NCBI RefSeq assembly: GCF_000621745.1
Contig: NZ_KK211335.1
Span: forward strand, 607,098-671,097
Reading direction: 5' to 3'
DNA: 64,000 nt
From: Clostridium beijerinckii HUN142
GTDB taxonomy: Bacteria; Bacillota; Clostridia; Clostridiales; Clostridiaceae
Every line of letters begins with the position of its first letter. Position 1 is the stretch's first letter. The position numbers and the translations under genes are program-made. The notes beneath the pieces were generated by a model. It had not been told where the DNA came from, did not search any database, and saw nothing but the letters and a program-made list of their open reading frames with translations. Below, in pieces: positions 51,231 through 60,262 of the stretch.

Positions 51231-52625
51231 ATGGATCAATTAAAATCAGAAAATCAAAATTTATCAAGAGGGCTAAAAAATCGTCATGTTCAATTACTTG
51301 CAATTGGAGGAGCAATCGGTACTGGATTATTCCTTGGTTCAGGAAGGTCCATTCACTTGGCAGGACCATCTATATTGTTTGCGTATATGATAACAGGAAT
51401 AATTTGTTTTTTTATTATGCGTGCCCTTGGGGAATTATTACTTTCTAATTTAAACTATCATTCATTTGTAGATTTCGTATATGATTATTTAGGAGAAAGA
51501 GCCGCATTTATAACTGGATGGACCTACTGGTTCTGTTGGATTTCACTTGCGATGGCAGATGTAACTGCTGCAGGTCTCTATATACAATACTGGTTCCCGA
51601 ATATAGCTCAATGGGTTCCAAGTCTTATAATCCTTATAGTTTTATTGGTTATGAACCTTACAGCAGTAAAGTTATTCGGTGAAATGGAGTTTTGGTTTGC
51701 CTTAATTAAAGTTGTTGCAATTTTAGCACTAATTATAATAGGTATATTTATGGTTATTAAAGGATTTTCTACAGATGCTGGTGCAGCTAGCTTTACAAAT
51801 CTTTGGAGTCATGGAGGATTGTTCCCTAAGGGTGCAACTGGATTTATTCTTTCATTCCAAATGGTTGTATTTGCTTTTACTGGAATCGAATTAGTAGGGC
51901 TTACAGCTGGTGAAACTGAAGATCCAGAACGTGTTATTCCAAAGGCTATTAATAATATTCCAATCAGAATTATTATTTTCTATGTTGGAGCACTTTTTAT
52001 TATCATGAGTATATACCCATGGACTTCAATTAATCCAGATAAAAGCCCATTTGTACAAGTATTTTCAGCAGTAGGAATTGCAGCAGCAGCAAGTATTGTA
52101 AATTTCGTTGTATTAACATCAGCTGCCTCTGCATGTAATAGTGGTATATTTAGTACAAGTCGTATGGTTTACTCTCTTGCAAAAGAAGGTAATGCACCAG
52201 AGTCAATGAATCAATTAACTTCTAATCAAGTACCTGCTAATGCTACAATATTCTCAGCAATTGTTATTTTGATTTCAGTTATTTTAAATTACATTATGCC
52301 AGAAGGAGTGTTTGTTCTAATTACAAGTATATCAACATTTTGTTTTATCTTCATTTGGGCAATTATTGTTGTTTGCCATTTGAAATATCGTAAAACTAAT
52401 CCAGAACTTGCAGCGTCCAACAAATTCAAGATGCCACTTTACCCAATTATGAACTATATAATTCTAGCATTTTTGGCTTTTGTTATAATCACATTAGCGT
52501 TTAATAATGAAACTCGTGTGGCTCTATTCGTAACACCTATATGGTTTATAATGCTTTGGTTAATTCATAAGGTTATTAAATCAAAGGCGAGAAGCGAGGA
52601 AGTTGTTAAAAGAAATTTAGCATAA
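51231..52625 (+). CDS. cycA: Amino-acid permease, CycA type (glycine/D-alanine/D-serine)
   Basis: 464 residues, twelve membrane helices of the APC superfamily (AAT family). RHVQLLAIGGAIGTGLFLGSG, MRALGELLLSNLNYHSF, GWTYWFCW, KLFGEMEFWFALIK, FAFTGIELVGLTAGETEDPERVIPKAIN and SAASACNSGIFSTSRM follow E. coli CycA nearly block for block. CycA imports glycine, D-alanine and D-serine with protons. The tandem glycine riboswitch in its leader strongly supports glycine as substrate. GGAGGG precedes the ATG. Confidence 0.9.
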   Translation: MDQLKSENQNLSRGLKNRHVQLLAIGGAIGTGLFLGSGRSIHLAGPSILFAYMITGIICFFIMRALGELLLSNLNYHSFVDFVYDYLGERAAFITGWTYWFCWISLAMADVTAAGLYIQYWFPNIAQWVPSLIILIVLLVMNLTAVKLFGEMEFWFALIKVVAILALIIIGIFMVIKGFSTDAGAASFTNLWSHGGLFPKGATGFILSFQMVVFAFTGIELVGLTAGETEDPERVIPKAINNIPIRIIIFYVGALFIIMSIYPWTSINPDKSPFVQVFSAVGIAAAASIVNFVVLTSAASACNSGIFSTSRMVYSLAKEGNAPESMNQLTSNQVPANATIFSAIVILISVILNYIMPEGVFVLITSISTFCFIFIWAIIVVCHLKYRKTNPELAASNKFKMPLYPIMNYIILAFLAFVIITLAFNNETRVALFVTPIWFIMLWLIHKVIKSKARSEEVVKRNLA

Positions 52626-52755
52626 TATCTAAAACTAAAATAAATTTATATTAAAAGATTATGGATTTTAATGATATATGTGTTTTTTGAATATATAAAT
52701 TATATTATTCCATATTTCTAAAGTATAAATTTAAGACATATTTGAGATAAAAGAT

Positions 52756-52800
52756 AATAAACCACTTTATTCTGATTTATTTAGAATAAAGTGGTTTATT
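52756..52800. terminator. Bidirectional terminator after the permease gene
   Basis: A perfect 18-bp stem, AATAAACCACTTTATTCT (52756-52773) with 52783-52800. It separates the permease from a convergent small gene. Confidence 0.88.
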
Positions 52801-52831
52801 ATATTGTTATAGCAATATATCTAAGTATAAA

Positions 52832-53008
52832 TTAGTCTTGATACTCAGATAATTGTTGGCATGCAGAATTAAGAGAGTTTATTGCTTGTTGAATTTTATT
52901 TTTATTATCTTGTTTTTCTGCAGAGCTAAGTGCTTGTTGTAGTGAACTTATAGTATCTTTGCATGAAGATACGCCTTGATCAACATATTGTTTAGCTTTT
53001 CCTGGCAT
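52832..53008 (-). CDS. Small helical protein of unknown function
   Basis: 58 residues, hydrophilic and probably a two-helix hairpin: MPGKAKQYVDQGVSSCKDTI, then QQALSSAEKQDNKNKIQQAI and NSLNSACQQLSEYQD. Two cysteines sit one in each helix. GGAGG lies 8 bases before ATG 53008; a GTG nine bases upstream is less likely. I do not recognise a named family; the small size and composition are like many sporulation-stage proteins, which is only an impression. Confidence 0.55.
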   Translation of the reverse strand: MPGKAKQYVDQGVSSCKDTISSLQQALSSAEKQDNKNKIQQAINSLNSACQQLSEYQD

Positions 53009-53440
53009 ATTTAACACCTCCTATATAAATCATTCAAAGTTAGTATGAGCATAACTTAATTAAATATACGGAGTTAAGAGGATAAATTTGAATTGTAAAT
53101 ATTACCATGATTTTTTACGTAGTTGTGTTGTTATGATATGGATCACAAAGAAAAGTTAGAGATTGCTTCATGGAAATAGCTGCAGGTGATACTGCGCTGA
53201 CATTAGCGATAAAAATGGTGGACGAATTGTAAACTAGTAATGATACTTTTTTCTATTAATTCTTGAATTTTTTCTAGATGATCAACTTTAAATATCTTAA
53301 TGTATTTCTAATTATAGAATATATTTCTCTATATAATCCTTGTATTATTTGAAAGCGAAAAAGTATACAAAAGTATAATATACAACAAATGAAAATAACT
53401 TTAGAATAAGAAATGTAACTTAGTACATAGGGGGATAAAA
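53009..53440 (+). other. Gene-free region
   Basis: No gene with start signals. A short stretch at 53171-53233 translates to GDTALTLAIKMVDEL and a stop, resembling the end of a protein, and may be a remnant. A promoter for the next gene must lie in 53340-53430. Confidence 0.3.
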
Positions 53441-53977
53441 ATGTTGAAAAAAATATTAAGAACATTAGCTGCTTTAACTATATTTACGTTTATTCCAATT
53501 ATCTCATATGCTTATGATTCAATAGGTGTGCCAGGAATAAATTGGACTAAAGGTTCGAAGACTGTAAATGTAGGAACTGACTTAGCGAAATTAAATCTGC
53601 CTAGTGAGTACATTTTTGCGGATGGAGAAGATACAAAGGAATTAATGGCAGCAGTTAAACCTAAGTTAGAAAATATTATTAAAAATTATGCTTATAAAGA
53701 AGGGAAAAGATACTCAGGTTACATAAAGGGTGATAAAGTAGCAGAAGTAGGATTGGCAGCACTAATTGTTGGAGGTACAGTGTCTAAGACAGGTTTGCTT
53801 ACCAAAATACTAATAATATTTAAGAAGGCATGGATATTTGTTTTAGCCGGCATAGTAGGTCTATTTGGTAAAGTGATAAGGGTATTTAGGAAAAAGCCAT
53901 ATATACATGATGAAACTGAATTGAATTCGGATAAAATTTTATTTAAAGAAAATTCTGAAGCAGATATAAAAGGTTGA
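53441..53977 (+). CDS. DUF2167-like membrane protein, shortened
   Basis: 178 residues. Signal peptide (about 1-24), then INWTKGSKTVNVGTDLAKLNLPSEYIFADGEDTKELM, which matches the beginning of DUF2167 proteins. It then jumps to YKEGKRYSGYIKGDKVAEVGLAALIVGGTVSKTGLLTKI and a membrane helix with KKAWIFVLAGIVGLFGKVIRVF, which matches their end. From memory of the family, the central region of roughly 100 residues is missing, yet the frame is intact. Family function is unknown. The start follows a GGGGG-type site. Confidence 0.65.
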   Translation: MLKKILRTLAALTIFTFIPIISYAYDSIGVPGINWTKGSKTVNVGTDLAKLNLPSEYIFADGEDTKELMAAVKPKLENIIKNYAYKEGKRYSGYIKGDKVAEVGLAALIVGGTVSKTGLLTKILIIFKKAWIFVLAGIVGLFGKVIRVFRKKPYIHDETELNSDKILFKENSEADIKG

Positions 53978-54186
53978 TATATAGTTAAGATCAATAGATT
54001 CTTAAATTAAAAATGATATAAAAAATACTAAATTTACGCTTATTTTTCTTAGTCTAGATATAAGCAGTACTTATTGAAATTGAGAATCTTTATGATATAA
54101 TATTTAAGTGGAAATTTGTAAAAATAAAACATTAAATACTTTATTTTTAAAGTTTTACAAAAAATAAAAAAGGGGTAAAATTTAAA

Positions 54187-54840
54187 ATGAAAATTAATAA
54201 AAAGATTGTATTAATGCTAATTACTTTATTATGTATAGGAATTATACTGACAACAGCTGGATGCAGCAAAAAACCAACTGCTAGTGAAAGTGGAAAGTTC
54301 TTTTTTAACTTTTTAATAAAACATGATAAAACAGATATAGGTAAGTTTGGCATTAAAGAAGATGATGCCAATAACATAATCAAGACTCAAATGGATGCAA
54401 CTAAAAACCAAACTAGAATGAATTTTACTAAGGCTGGGATTCTTATTTCAGATGAAGAATTGGACAAGATAACAGAAGCTCAATATAACGCATTAAAGTC
54501 ATTAGATGCAACTGTTGAGGCGGGTTCTGAAAATGGAAGTGAAGCAACAATAACAATAACAACACCATACATTGATTTTAATGCAATGGATACCAAAGCA
54601 ACTAATGATGCACAGGATTCAACCATTGCTTTAGGCATTACTGATCAAAAAGAAGCAATTAATAAATTTAAAGATAAATATATAGAAAATTTATTAGCTG
54701 AATTAGGTAGTGCTAAACCTTCATCTGAGACCAATAAGGGTACCTATAAATTTAAGAAGGATGCACAATCTGGGCTATGGGTACCAGATATGAAAGCAGA
54801 AGAATTTGGTGAACAATTGGTTAAATTAGCAGAAAAATAG
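54187..54840 (+). CDS. DUF5105-like lipoprotein
   Basis: 217 residues. A lipoprotein signal ends LTTAGC (lipid-attached Cys26). The mature domain (SGKFFFNFLIKHDKTDIGKFG…DATVEAGSENGSEATITITTPYID…GLWVPDMKAEEFGEQLVKLAE) fits the DUF5105 family of clostridial and related cell-surface lipoproteins, function unknown. The ribosome site AAAAGGGG lies about 9 bases before the ATG. Confidence 0.7.
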   Translation: MKINKKIVLMLITLLCIGIILTTAGCSKKPTASESGKFFFNFLIKHDKTDIGKFGIKEDDANNIIKTQMDATKNQTRMNFTKAGILISDEELDKITEAQYNALKSLDATVEAGSENGSEATITITTPYIDFNAMDTKATNDAQDSTIALGITDQKEAINKFKDKYIENLLAELGSAKPSSETNKGTYKFKKDAQSGLWVPDMKAEEFGEQLVKLAEK

Positions 54841-54989
54841 AACTAGATTTGTATATTGATTAATTTATAACTTTGAATTTAAGTTGATATTTTTTCTGGC
54901 AAAAATTAAATTAATAAATAACTAAGAAAAATTACATTTAAAAATAATTTGTATGAATTTTATTATTTGCAAATATTCCAACATAAAAT

Positions 54990-55045
54990 AAAAGTACATG
55001 TGAAGATTTACTAAAAGTAACTTCTTCCCATGTACTTTTATTGGT
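54990..55045 (+). terminator. Terminator of the DUF5105 lipoprotein gene
   Basis: AAAAGTACATG (54990-55000) pairs with CATGTACTTTT (55029-55039) and an inner stem GAAGA/TTCTT extends it; ATTGG follows. Confidence 0.75.
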
Positions 55046-55121
55046 ATATGGAAAAAACTTTATTGTATGGATAGTTAGAATGCAAAGAAGGATTTGTTAT
55101 AGGAAATGAGTAGAAATAAAA

Positions 55122-55155
55122 GCCATAAGTAAATTTATGTAAATTTACTTATGGC
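55122..55155 (-). terminator. Minus-strand terminator bounding the hairpin array
   Basis: A perfect 15-bp stem (55122-55136 with 55141-55155, loop ATGT). On the minus strand it is followed by TTTTATTTCT. No minus-strand protein gene is near enough to need it, which suggests that a transcript through 55204-55600 ends here. Confidence 0.65.
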
Positions 55156-55203
55156 CATTAAATAAAGAATATAACAGTGTAACTCACACTAATATGAATA
55201 ACT

Positions 55204-55600
55204 TAGTATCTAATTATAATCTTTCGACCATAATTAAACAGTGCAATACCCATATTAATATTTCGTTCGACTAAATAAGATACTTACACGACCATATATA
55301 ATCTTTTAACTATATATGATTATTACACCACCAAATATAATCTTAGCTTGACCTTATAAGATAAGTTGGAATCCTAATATAATAAAATTAATCTACTATA
55401 ATAAGACTTTTCCTAACCCTATAAAATCGCATCTAACCTTAATACAAATCTTTTGACTTGTATTAAATTCTGATAAACAAATATATTATTTTTTGAACAT
55501 ATTTGTTTGCTTAACTGTTATATCCTTTATGATATTAGCATATCCTAAAGGATACGTTTGATACCATGAAATTCATGGTAGGATTATATAAATTTTCATT
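55204..55600 (-). ncRNA. Tandem array of about nine hairpins, candidate structured RNA
   Basis: Stem-loops recur at 55211-55236, about 55252, 55293-55318, 55336-55358, 55378-55400, 55441-55464, 55475-55508, 55521-55554 and 55562-55580, spaced mostly 40-43 bases. Stems are A/T-rich and differ in sequence while pairing is kept. On the minus strand several loops read GUYRAAAGAU: stem-GUC-GAAA-GAU at the first, GUU-AAAA-GAU at the third and GUC-AAAA-GAU at 55441, i.e. GNRA-like caps. No intact ORF exists on either strand. A possible minus-strand promoter (TTGTGG, 17 bases, TATATA) lies near 55670-55702. Confidence 0.55.
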
Positions 55601-55724
55601 GATAAAATAATTAAGTAATAATTTTAAAATATTTTTCAGTAATAGGAATGCTTAAAGGAAAGTTTTTATATATAATATGTAGAATTAATGACCACAAAAT
55701 TGTAGTCATTAGGAGTTAGAATTT

Positions 55725-55763
55725 AAATATAAAATTATAAGGTGTTTTTATAATTTTATATTT
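55725..55763 (-). terminator. Terminator of sspH
   Basis: AAATATAAAATTATA (55725-55739) and TATAATTTTATATTT (55749-55763) form a perfect 15-bp stem directly after the minus-strand sspH stop. A second hairpin with arms AATGAC/GTCATT lies at 55687-55710. Confidence 0.7.
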
Positions 55764-55767
55764 AATA

Positions 55768-55956
55768 CTATTTTTTATTATGTTCTTGTAAATTAGTTAA
55801 AGGTACTTCACGTGAATTTTTTGGATTTTTAAAAAAATGGATATTAGCAGTTTCTGTATTAGTATTTACGCTTTCGATGTAAATTGGAGTTCCATTAAGT
55901 GTTACATTTGCCATTACTGATGATGAAACAATTTCCTGTGCTCTTTCTTTATCCAT
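55768..55956 (-). CDS. sspH: H-type small acid-soluble spore protein
   Basis: 62 residues. MDKERAQEIVSSSVMANVTLNGTPIYIESV, a variable middle and VPLTNLQE follow the SspH pattern closely. SspH proteins are minor DNA-protecting or coat-associated proteins made in the forespore, in B. subtilis under sigma-G. AAAGGAGG precedes the ATG. It confirms that the organism sporulates. Confidence 0.9.
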   Translation of the reverse strand: MDKERAQEIVSSSVMANVTLNGTPIYIESVNTNTETANIHFFKNPKNSREVPLTNLQEHNKK

Positions 55957-56192
55957 ATAAATTCCTCCTTTACGATTTTGTGATTAGTTATATATTTGAC
56001 ATGGGAAAAGTATAATATTCAATAAAAATAAAAGTTTACAGTTTTTTAACAAGTTTTAGTAAATCTTATTCTTTAATCAAAAGATTACATAAAAAAATAT
56101 TTTACTAGATAAAATACGCTTATTATAAAAAATATAATATGGTATTATGGGAGTAGATGAAATAATTAGCAGAAAAGTAGAAGGTGATAGAC

Positions 56193-57554
56193 TTGATAGA
56201 TTTTAATTATAGGGGATTAACAGGAGATGTAATTACAAAAGAAGATTTTAGTTATGAAGAAGAACGAAAAGCTTGGAATAGAGCTATAGAAAAATATCCG
56301 TTAGTAATTATATACTGTCATATTAATGATGATATTATCAATGCAATAACTTGGGCTAAATTGCATTCGTTAGAGATTAGAATAAGGTCAGGCAGACATC
56401 ACTATGAGGGATATTCAACTGGGAATGATGTTGTGGTAATTGATATTAGCAAAATGAATGGAATTAGTGTAGATGAAGAAATAGGAACAGTGAAAATACA
56501 AGGTGGAGTTAGGAATAGGGAATTATATGAGGTTTTAGGTGAACTTGGCTATCCATTTCCTGGAGGAGGATGTCCAACGGTTGGCGTTTCAGGATTAACT
56601 TTAGGCGGCGGATGGGGATATTCTAATAGGCTACTTGGATTAGCATCTGATAACTTACTTGAAATTGAACTGATAGACTATAAGGGAGAAAGAATAGTTG
56701 CTACAGATGAATCTAATGAAGACTTATTTTGGGCATTAAGAGGTGCTGGTGGAGGAAATTTTGGAGTGGTTACTAGCATGACATTTAAACTTCCTGAGAA
56801 AATTAAAATGGCGACTTTAATAGATATAGATTACATAGGTGTTGATGATAATGAGATATTAGATATATTTGAGACTTGGGCACATTTGTATAAAAGCTTA
56901 GATAAAAGAGTTAATTTAAAGATGGGGATATATAATTCGAAAATAAAAGGACGAGGAGTCAGAATTACAGGGATACTATATGGCAGTAAAGAAGAAGCAG
57001 ATATAATTTTGCGCCCGTTTAAGAATATTTCTGAAAAAGGAGTATTTGATTTTAACTATATTTCTGTTTTAGACGTGAATAGAAGAATTCAAGATAGTCA
57101 TCCTCCGTATGAGAAATATAAATCGGCAGGAAGATTCGTATATAAGGATTATAGTAGAAATGAAATGGCGAAAATTATAAAACTTATTGAGGAGAGAGCT
57201 AATGGAGGAGTATATGCAGCTGTTTCTCTATATGGATTAGGTGGAGCGATTGGGGAAAAAGGTAAAAATGATACAGCTTTTTATTATAGAGATGCCAAAT
57301 TTATAATGGGATTTCAATCTGTTTGGGAAGAATATGAGTATGCGCTTATGAATATAGAATGGGTTAAAGAAAAGCTTATATACATAAATAGTATTACAAC
57401 AGGTTCATATATTAATTTTCCGTACGCAGAGATTGAAGATTATGAAAAAGAATATTATGGTGAAAATTTAGAAAAATTAAGAGAAATAAAATTGAAGTAT
57501 GATCCTTATGAGGTGTTTAAATTTCCTCAAGGGATAAGAATTTTGGGAAAATAA
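56193..57554 (+). CDS. BBE-type FAD-linked oxidoreductase, bicovalent flavin
   Basis: About 453 residues: an N-terminal FAD_binding_4 domain (p-cresol methylhydroxylase fold), substrate domain and C-terminal BBE segment. The two flavin-attaching residues are present: His in RSGRHHYEGYS and Cys in PGGGCPTVGVSG, which in berberine-bridge-like enzymes bind FAD through both C8-alpha and C6. GGGWGYSNRLLGLASDNLLEIELID and LRGAGGGNFGVVTSMTF are family blocks. Members oxidise sugars or alkaloid-type alcohols, often with oxygen. I favour TTG 56193 (AAGGTG 6 bases upstream) over GTG 56184, which overlaps that site. Confidence 0.87.
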   Translation: MIDFNYRGLTGDVITKEDFSYEEERKAWNRAIEKYPLVIIYCHINDDIINAITWAKLHSLEIRIRSGRHHYEGYSTGNDVVVIDISKMNGISVDEEIGTVKIQGGVRNRELYEVLGELGYPFPGGGCPTVGVSGLTLGGGWGYSNRLLGLASDNLLEIELIDYKGERIVATDESNEDLFWALRGAGGGNFGVVTSMTFKLPEKIKMATLIDIDYIGVDDNEILDIFETWAHLYKSLDKRVNLKMGIYNSKIKGRGVRITGILYGSKEEADIILRPFKNISEKGVFDFNYISVLDVNRRIQDSHPPYEKYKSAGRFVYKDYSRNEMAKIIKLIEERANGGVYAAVSLYGLGGAIGEKGKNDTAFYYRDAKFIMGFQSVWEEYEYALMNIEWVKEKLIYINSITTGSYINFPYAEIEDYEKEYYGENLEKLREIKLKYDPYEVFKFPQGIRILGK

Positions 57555-57592
57555 AATTTAAGTTAAAGAAATTATTGATTTATATCGCAAAA

Positions 57593-57631
57593 AAGACTAT
57601 GTATTAAGTAAGAATACATAGTCTTAAGTTT
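57593..57631 (+). terminator. Terminator after the BBE-type gene
   Basis: AAGACTATGTATT (57593-57605) pairs with AATACATAGTCTT (57613-57625), followed by AAGTTTTTT. The remaining gap to 58021 is A+T-rich and holds no gene. Confidence 0.88.
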
Positions 57632-58021
57632 TTTAGACAGTTTTAAGTAAAAATAGTATAACAAGCTAAATTGAATTTTTATAAGAATTAGTAAATTATA
57701 TTTAGTGTTCTGATAAATTTAAATGTTCAAAAGATATTTTGTTTTGACAGTATTATACAATAAATTCATATAATTTAAAATAAGAACTAAAGAGTGAATT
57801 ATATTTTACAATTAAATAATTTTTTGTACGGCTAAAAACATCCTAGAAAGTATTTTACCAATAAGACTTTATATTGAATTATATTACATAATTTGCTAAG
57901 ATTTATATATAGGAATGAATTGAACTTTAAATGTGAATATAAAATTCTTCTGTCCTCAATGGAAGTACATTATCATTTGGAAATTAATGTATTATTGTGT
58001 AATATTTTAGGAGGTAATTTT

Positions 58022-59167
58022 TTGGTTAATTTTGAATTGGAGATTAAAAAAATAAACCCAATCAATATAAAGGAAATGGAATTGAATAGATATAAGATTA
58101 ATGATGATATTAAGAAATCCATTATTCTATATAATTCAGCAATAGGAGAAATAAAAAAAAGTAACTTTGAGTTGGCTTTGACTGATTTGAAGAAAGCTTT
58201 ATCTTATAATAAGGGGTTCTCAGATGCAATTAAGCTCATTGGATTATGCTATGTTAGTATGAAGCAATATAGAAATGCAGAAAAGGTATTTAAGAAACTC
58301 AAAAAATACGCTATATATGATAGTTTGGCAAATGATTATATACAAAGCCTAAAAATAAAATCATCCATAGGGAAAAATGTAAATAATATGGATGACATAA
58401 ATCATATTGATAGCGATAGATGGAATAAGTACTATACAAAGAAAAAGAGTTCGACAGGAAAAATAATTATGGTTATATTAAGCACAGTGATCATTATGGG
58501 CGGTGTTGTAATGAATTATTTTTATCCAAAGTTTATTCAAATAGCAATAGCGAAGGTTCCTATCGAAACTCAAGAATTTTTGCATAAGCTTAGTATAAAT
58601 AATAAACTAATAGTAAAGCAAGAGGAAGTTGATAAAGATCAGAGCAAAGTAAATGATTCGTTAGAAGAGAATATGGTAAACCTTGAAAATAGTGAGAAAG
58701 CCAAAATAGATTCAGAAGACCAGAAAATTAAAAGCGATAGCTATAAAAATAATATTTTGGGTATGTTAGATGAGGCTGAGAAATCAATTGGAGACGGAAA
58801 ATATGAAATTGCTGCTGAGGATTTAATAAATGTGAAGAACGAAAATTTTGATAATGATACGAAAGCGAGGTTTGATAAATTATGGCAAGATTTAAGAATA
58901 AGTGGACTCTGGCCTATATACAATGACGGAAATAAGCTATATAAACAAAAAAAATATGCGGAAGCACTTCCTAAATTAAAAATGACTTCACAAATCGATT
59001 CTGACATAGATATTATGCCTTGGTTAATGTATCAAATAGGGACGTGCTATAAAGAGACAAATGATTACTCTAATGCTCTTACATATTTTAGGCAGGTAAA
59101 AGATAAATATCCCAAAACTGAGTATTCTTCATATGCAGATTATAGTATAAAGGAGATTGGGAATTAG
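58022..59167 (+). CDS. TPR-repeat protein with one membrane helix
   Basis: About 381 residues. N-terminal TPR region inside the cell (SFELALTDLKKALSYNKGFSDAIKLIGLCYVSMKQYRNAEKVFKKL), one membrane helix (IIMVILSTVIIMGGVVMNYFY, around 155-175), a charged stretch and an outer C-terminal TPR-like region (KQKKYAEALPKLKMTSQI…MYQIGTCYKETNDYSNALTYFRQVKDKYPKTEYSSYA). The last part resembles YbgF/Tol-Pal-type TPRs. TTG 58022 follows AGGAGG; the frame is open to 57893 without a site. Role unknown, probably a scaffold at the envelope. Confidence 0.75.
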   Translation: MVNFELEIKKINPINIKEMELNRYKINDDIKKSIILYNSAIGEIKKSNFELALTDLKKALSYNKGFSDAIKLIGLCYVSMKQYRNAEKVFKKLKKYAIYDSLANDYIQSLKIKSSIGKNVNNMDDINHIDSDRWNKYYTKKKSSTGKIIMVILSTVIIMGGVVMNYFYPKFIQIAIAKVPIETQEFLHKLSINNKLIVKQEEVDKDQSKVNDSLEENMVNLENSEKAKIDSEDQKIKSDSYKNNILGMLDEAEKSIGDGKYEIAAEDLINVKNENFDNDTKARFDKLWQDLRISGLWPIYNDGNKLYKQKKYAEALPKLKMTSQIDSDIDIMPWLMYQIGTCYKETNDYSNALTYFRQVKDKYPKTEYSSYADYSIKEIGN

Positions 59168-59241
59168 AAATGTTTCTTTCCGAAAAAATAGCTATATTTA
59201 TGTAATTAATTTTAAAAAAATTTAATAAGAGTAACTTTAAT

Positions 59242-59286
59242 TAAAACGTGCTGTATTAGATTAAATAGTCTATACAGCACGTTTTG
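59242..59286 (+). terminator. Terminator after the TPR gene
   Basis: AAAACGTGCTGTA pairs with TACAGCACGTTTT (ends near 59285); the arms are 13 bases with a 17-base loop. Confidence 0.85.
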
Positions 59287-59494
59287 CCATTATCTTTAAA
59301 TAATAATAAATGAAATTTACACAAAAGTGGGATATTTGTATATAATTATATAATATTGTATTATATAGGTAGGGGCGTTTAAATAATCTAATATAAAATA
59401 AGTTTAAAGAAAATCAGCCTTGAAACTCATGATTATATGAGACAGTATTATTGACATATTTTTTAGATTGTATATGGATTGGAGAGTGGTACTT

Positions 59495-60262
59495 TTGTAT
59501 TCTATTATTATAGTAGAGGATGATTCTATACAAAGAGACATTTTAAAGAGAATGATATTATCTGTATGTGACTTTGTAAGAATTTATGAAGCTGATAGCG
59601 AGATGTCAGCATTAGAAATAATTTTAAATAATGATATTAATATGTTTTTGATAGACATTAGTCTAAAGGAATCTTCAGGATTGGACCTTGCTATGAAGAT
59701 TAGAAGTGTATCTAAATACGAGTTTAGGCAAATTATTTTTTTAACAACACACATGGAATATATAACACAAGCATTTAAACAAACTCATTGCTATGATTAT
59801 ATTGTAAAACCATATGATAAAAATGATGTACAAGCCATGTTGAATAAGATTATTCTTAATGAAACAAGTGATTTGAACAACAAAGTTGATTATTATAGCG
59901 AGGAAAAAGACAAAGAGATTGTAATCACTTTAAAAAATGGGGTATACGTTGGGATAAAGGTAAATGATATCATATTTATAGAAGTTGATGGGAAAAATTG
60001 CAATATAAATACTTATAATGGAATTTATACTGCATATAACATAAGTTTAAAAAAAATATTGCAGTTAATTGATTGCAATTACATAGTTCAGAGCCATAGA
60101 GCTTTTGCAATAAACACGAACTATATACGAAAAATAGAAAAACTAGACGTTAAACTTAGTGAAGTATATTTTAACGAATATAATAAGACAGCATTTTTAG
60201 GATACAAATTTAAAAATGGTATTATGTCTGAGTTTAAAAAAGGAAAAGTGATAATATGTTAG
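59495..60262 (+). CDS. AgrA-type LytTR response regulator (agr locus 2)
   Basis: 255 residues. Receiver domain with VEDD (residues 7-10), phospho-acceptor Asp54 in FLIDISLKESSG, Thr in IFLTTHME and Lys in YIVKPYD, then a LytTR DNA-binding domain (ITLKNGVYVGIKVNDIIFIEVDGKNCNINT… QSHRAFAINTNYIRKIEK). TTG 59495 with GGAGAG is preferred; the frame is open to 59468. Overlaps the kinase gene by 7 bases. A short inverted repeat (CTCAT…ATGAG) lies at 59427-59441 and TTGACA at 59451, a possible promoter region. Confidence 0.9.
   Translation: MYSIIIVEDDSIQRDILKRMILSVCDFVRIYEADSEMSALEIILNNDINMFLIDISLKESSGLDLAMKIRSVSKYEFRQIIFLTTHMEYITQAFKQTHCYDYIVKPYDKNDVQAMLNKIILNETSDLNNKVDYYSEEKDKEIVITLKNGVYVGIKVNDIIFIEVDGKNCNINTYNGIYTAYNISLKKILQLIDCNYIVQSHRAFAINTNYIRKIEKLDVKLSEVYFNEYNKTAFLGYKFKNGIMSEFKKGKVIIC

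Noticed and set aside
55204..55600. Regularly spaced repeats considered as a CRISPR array
   Set aside because: Units are degenerate, palindromic stems vary, and no invariant repeat or unique spacer exists; no cas gene is in the window.
57893..58021. 43-codon N-terminal extension of the TPR protein
   Set aside because: No ribosome site at its start and a clear AGGAGG directs initiation to the TTG at 58022.
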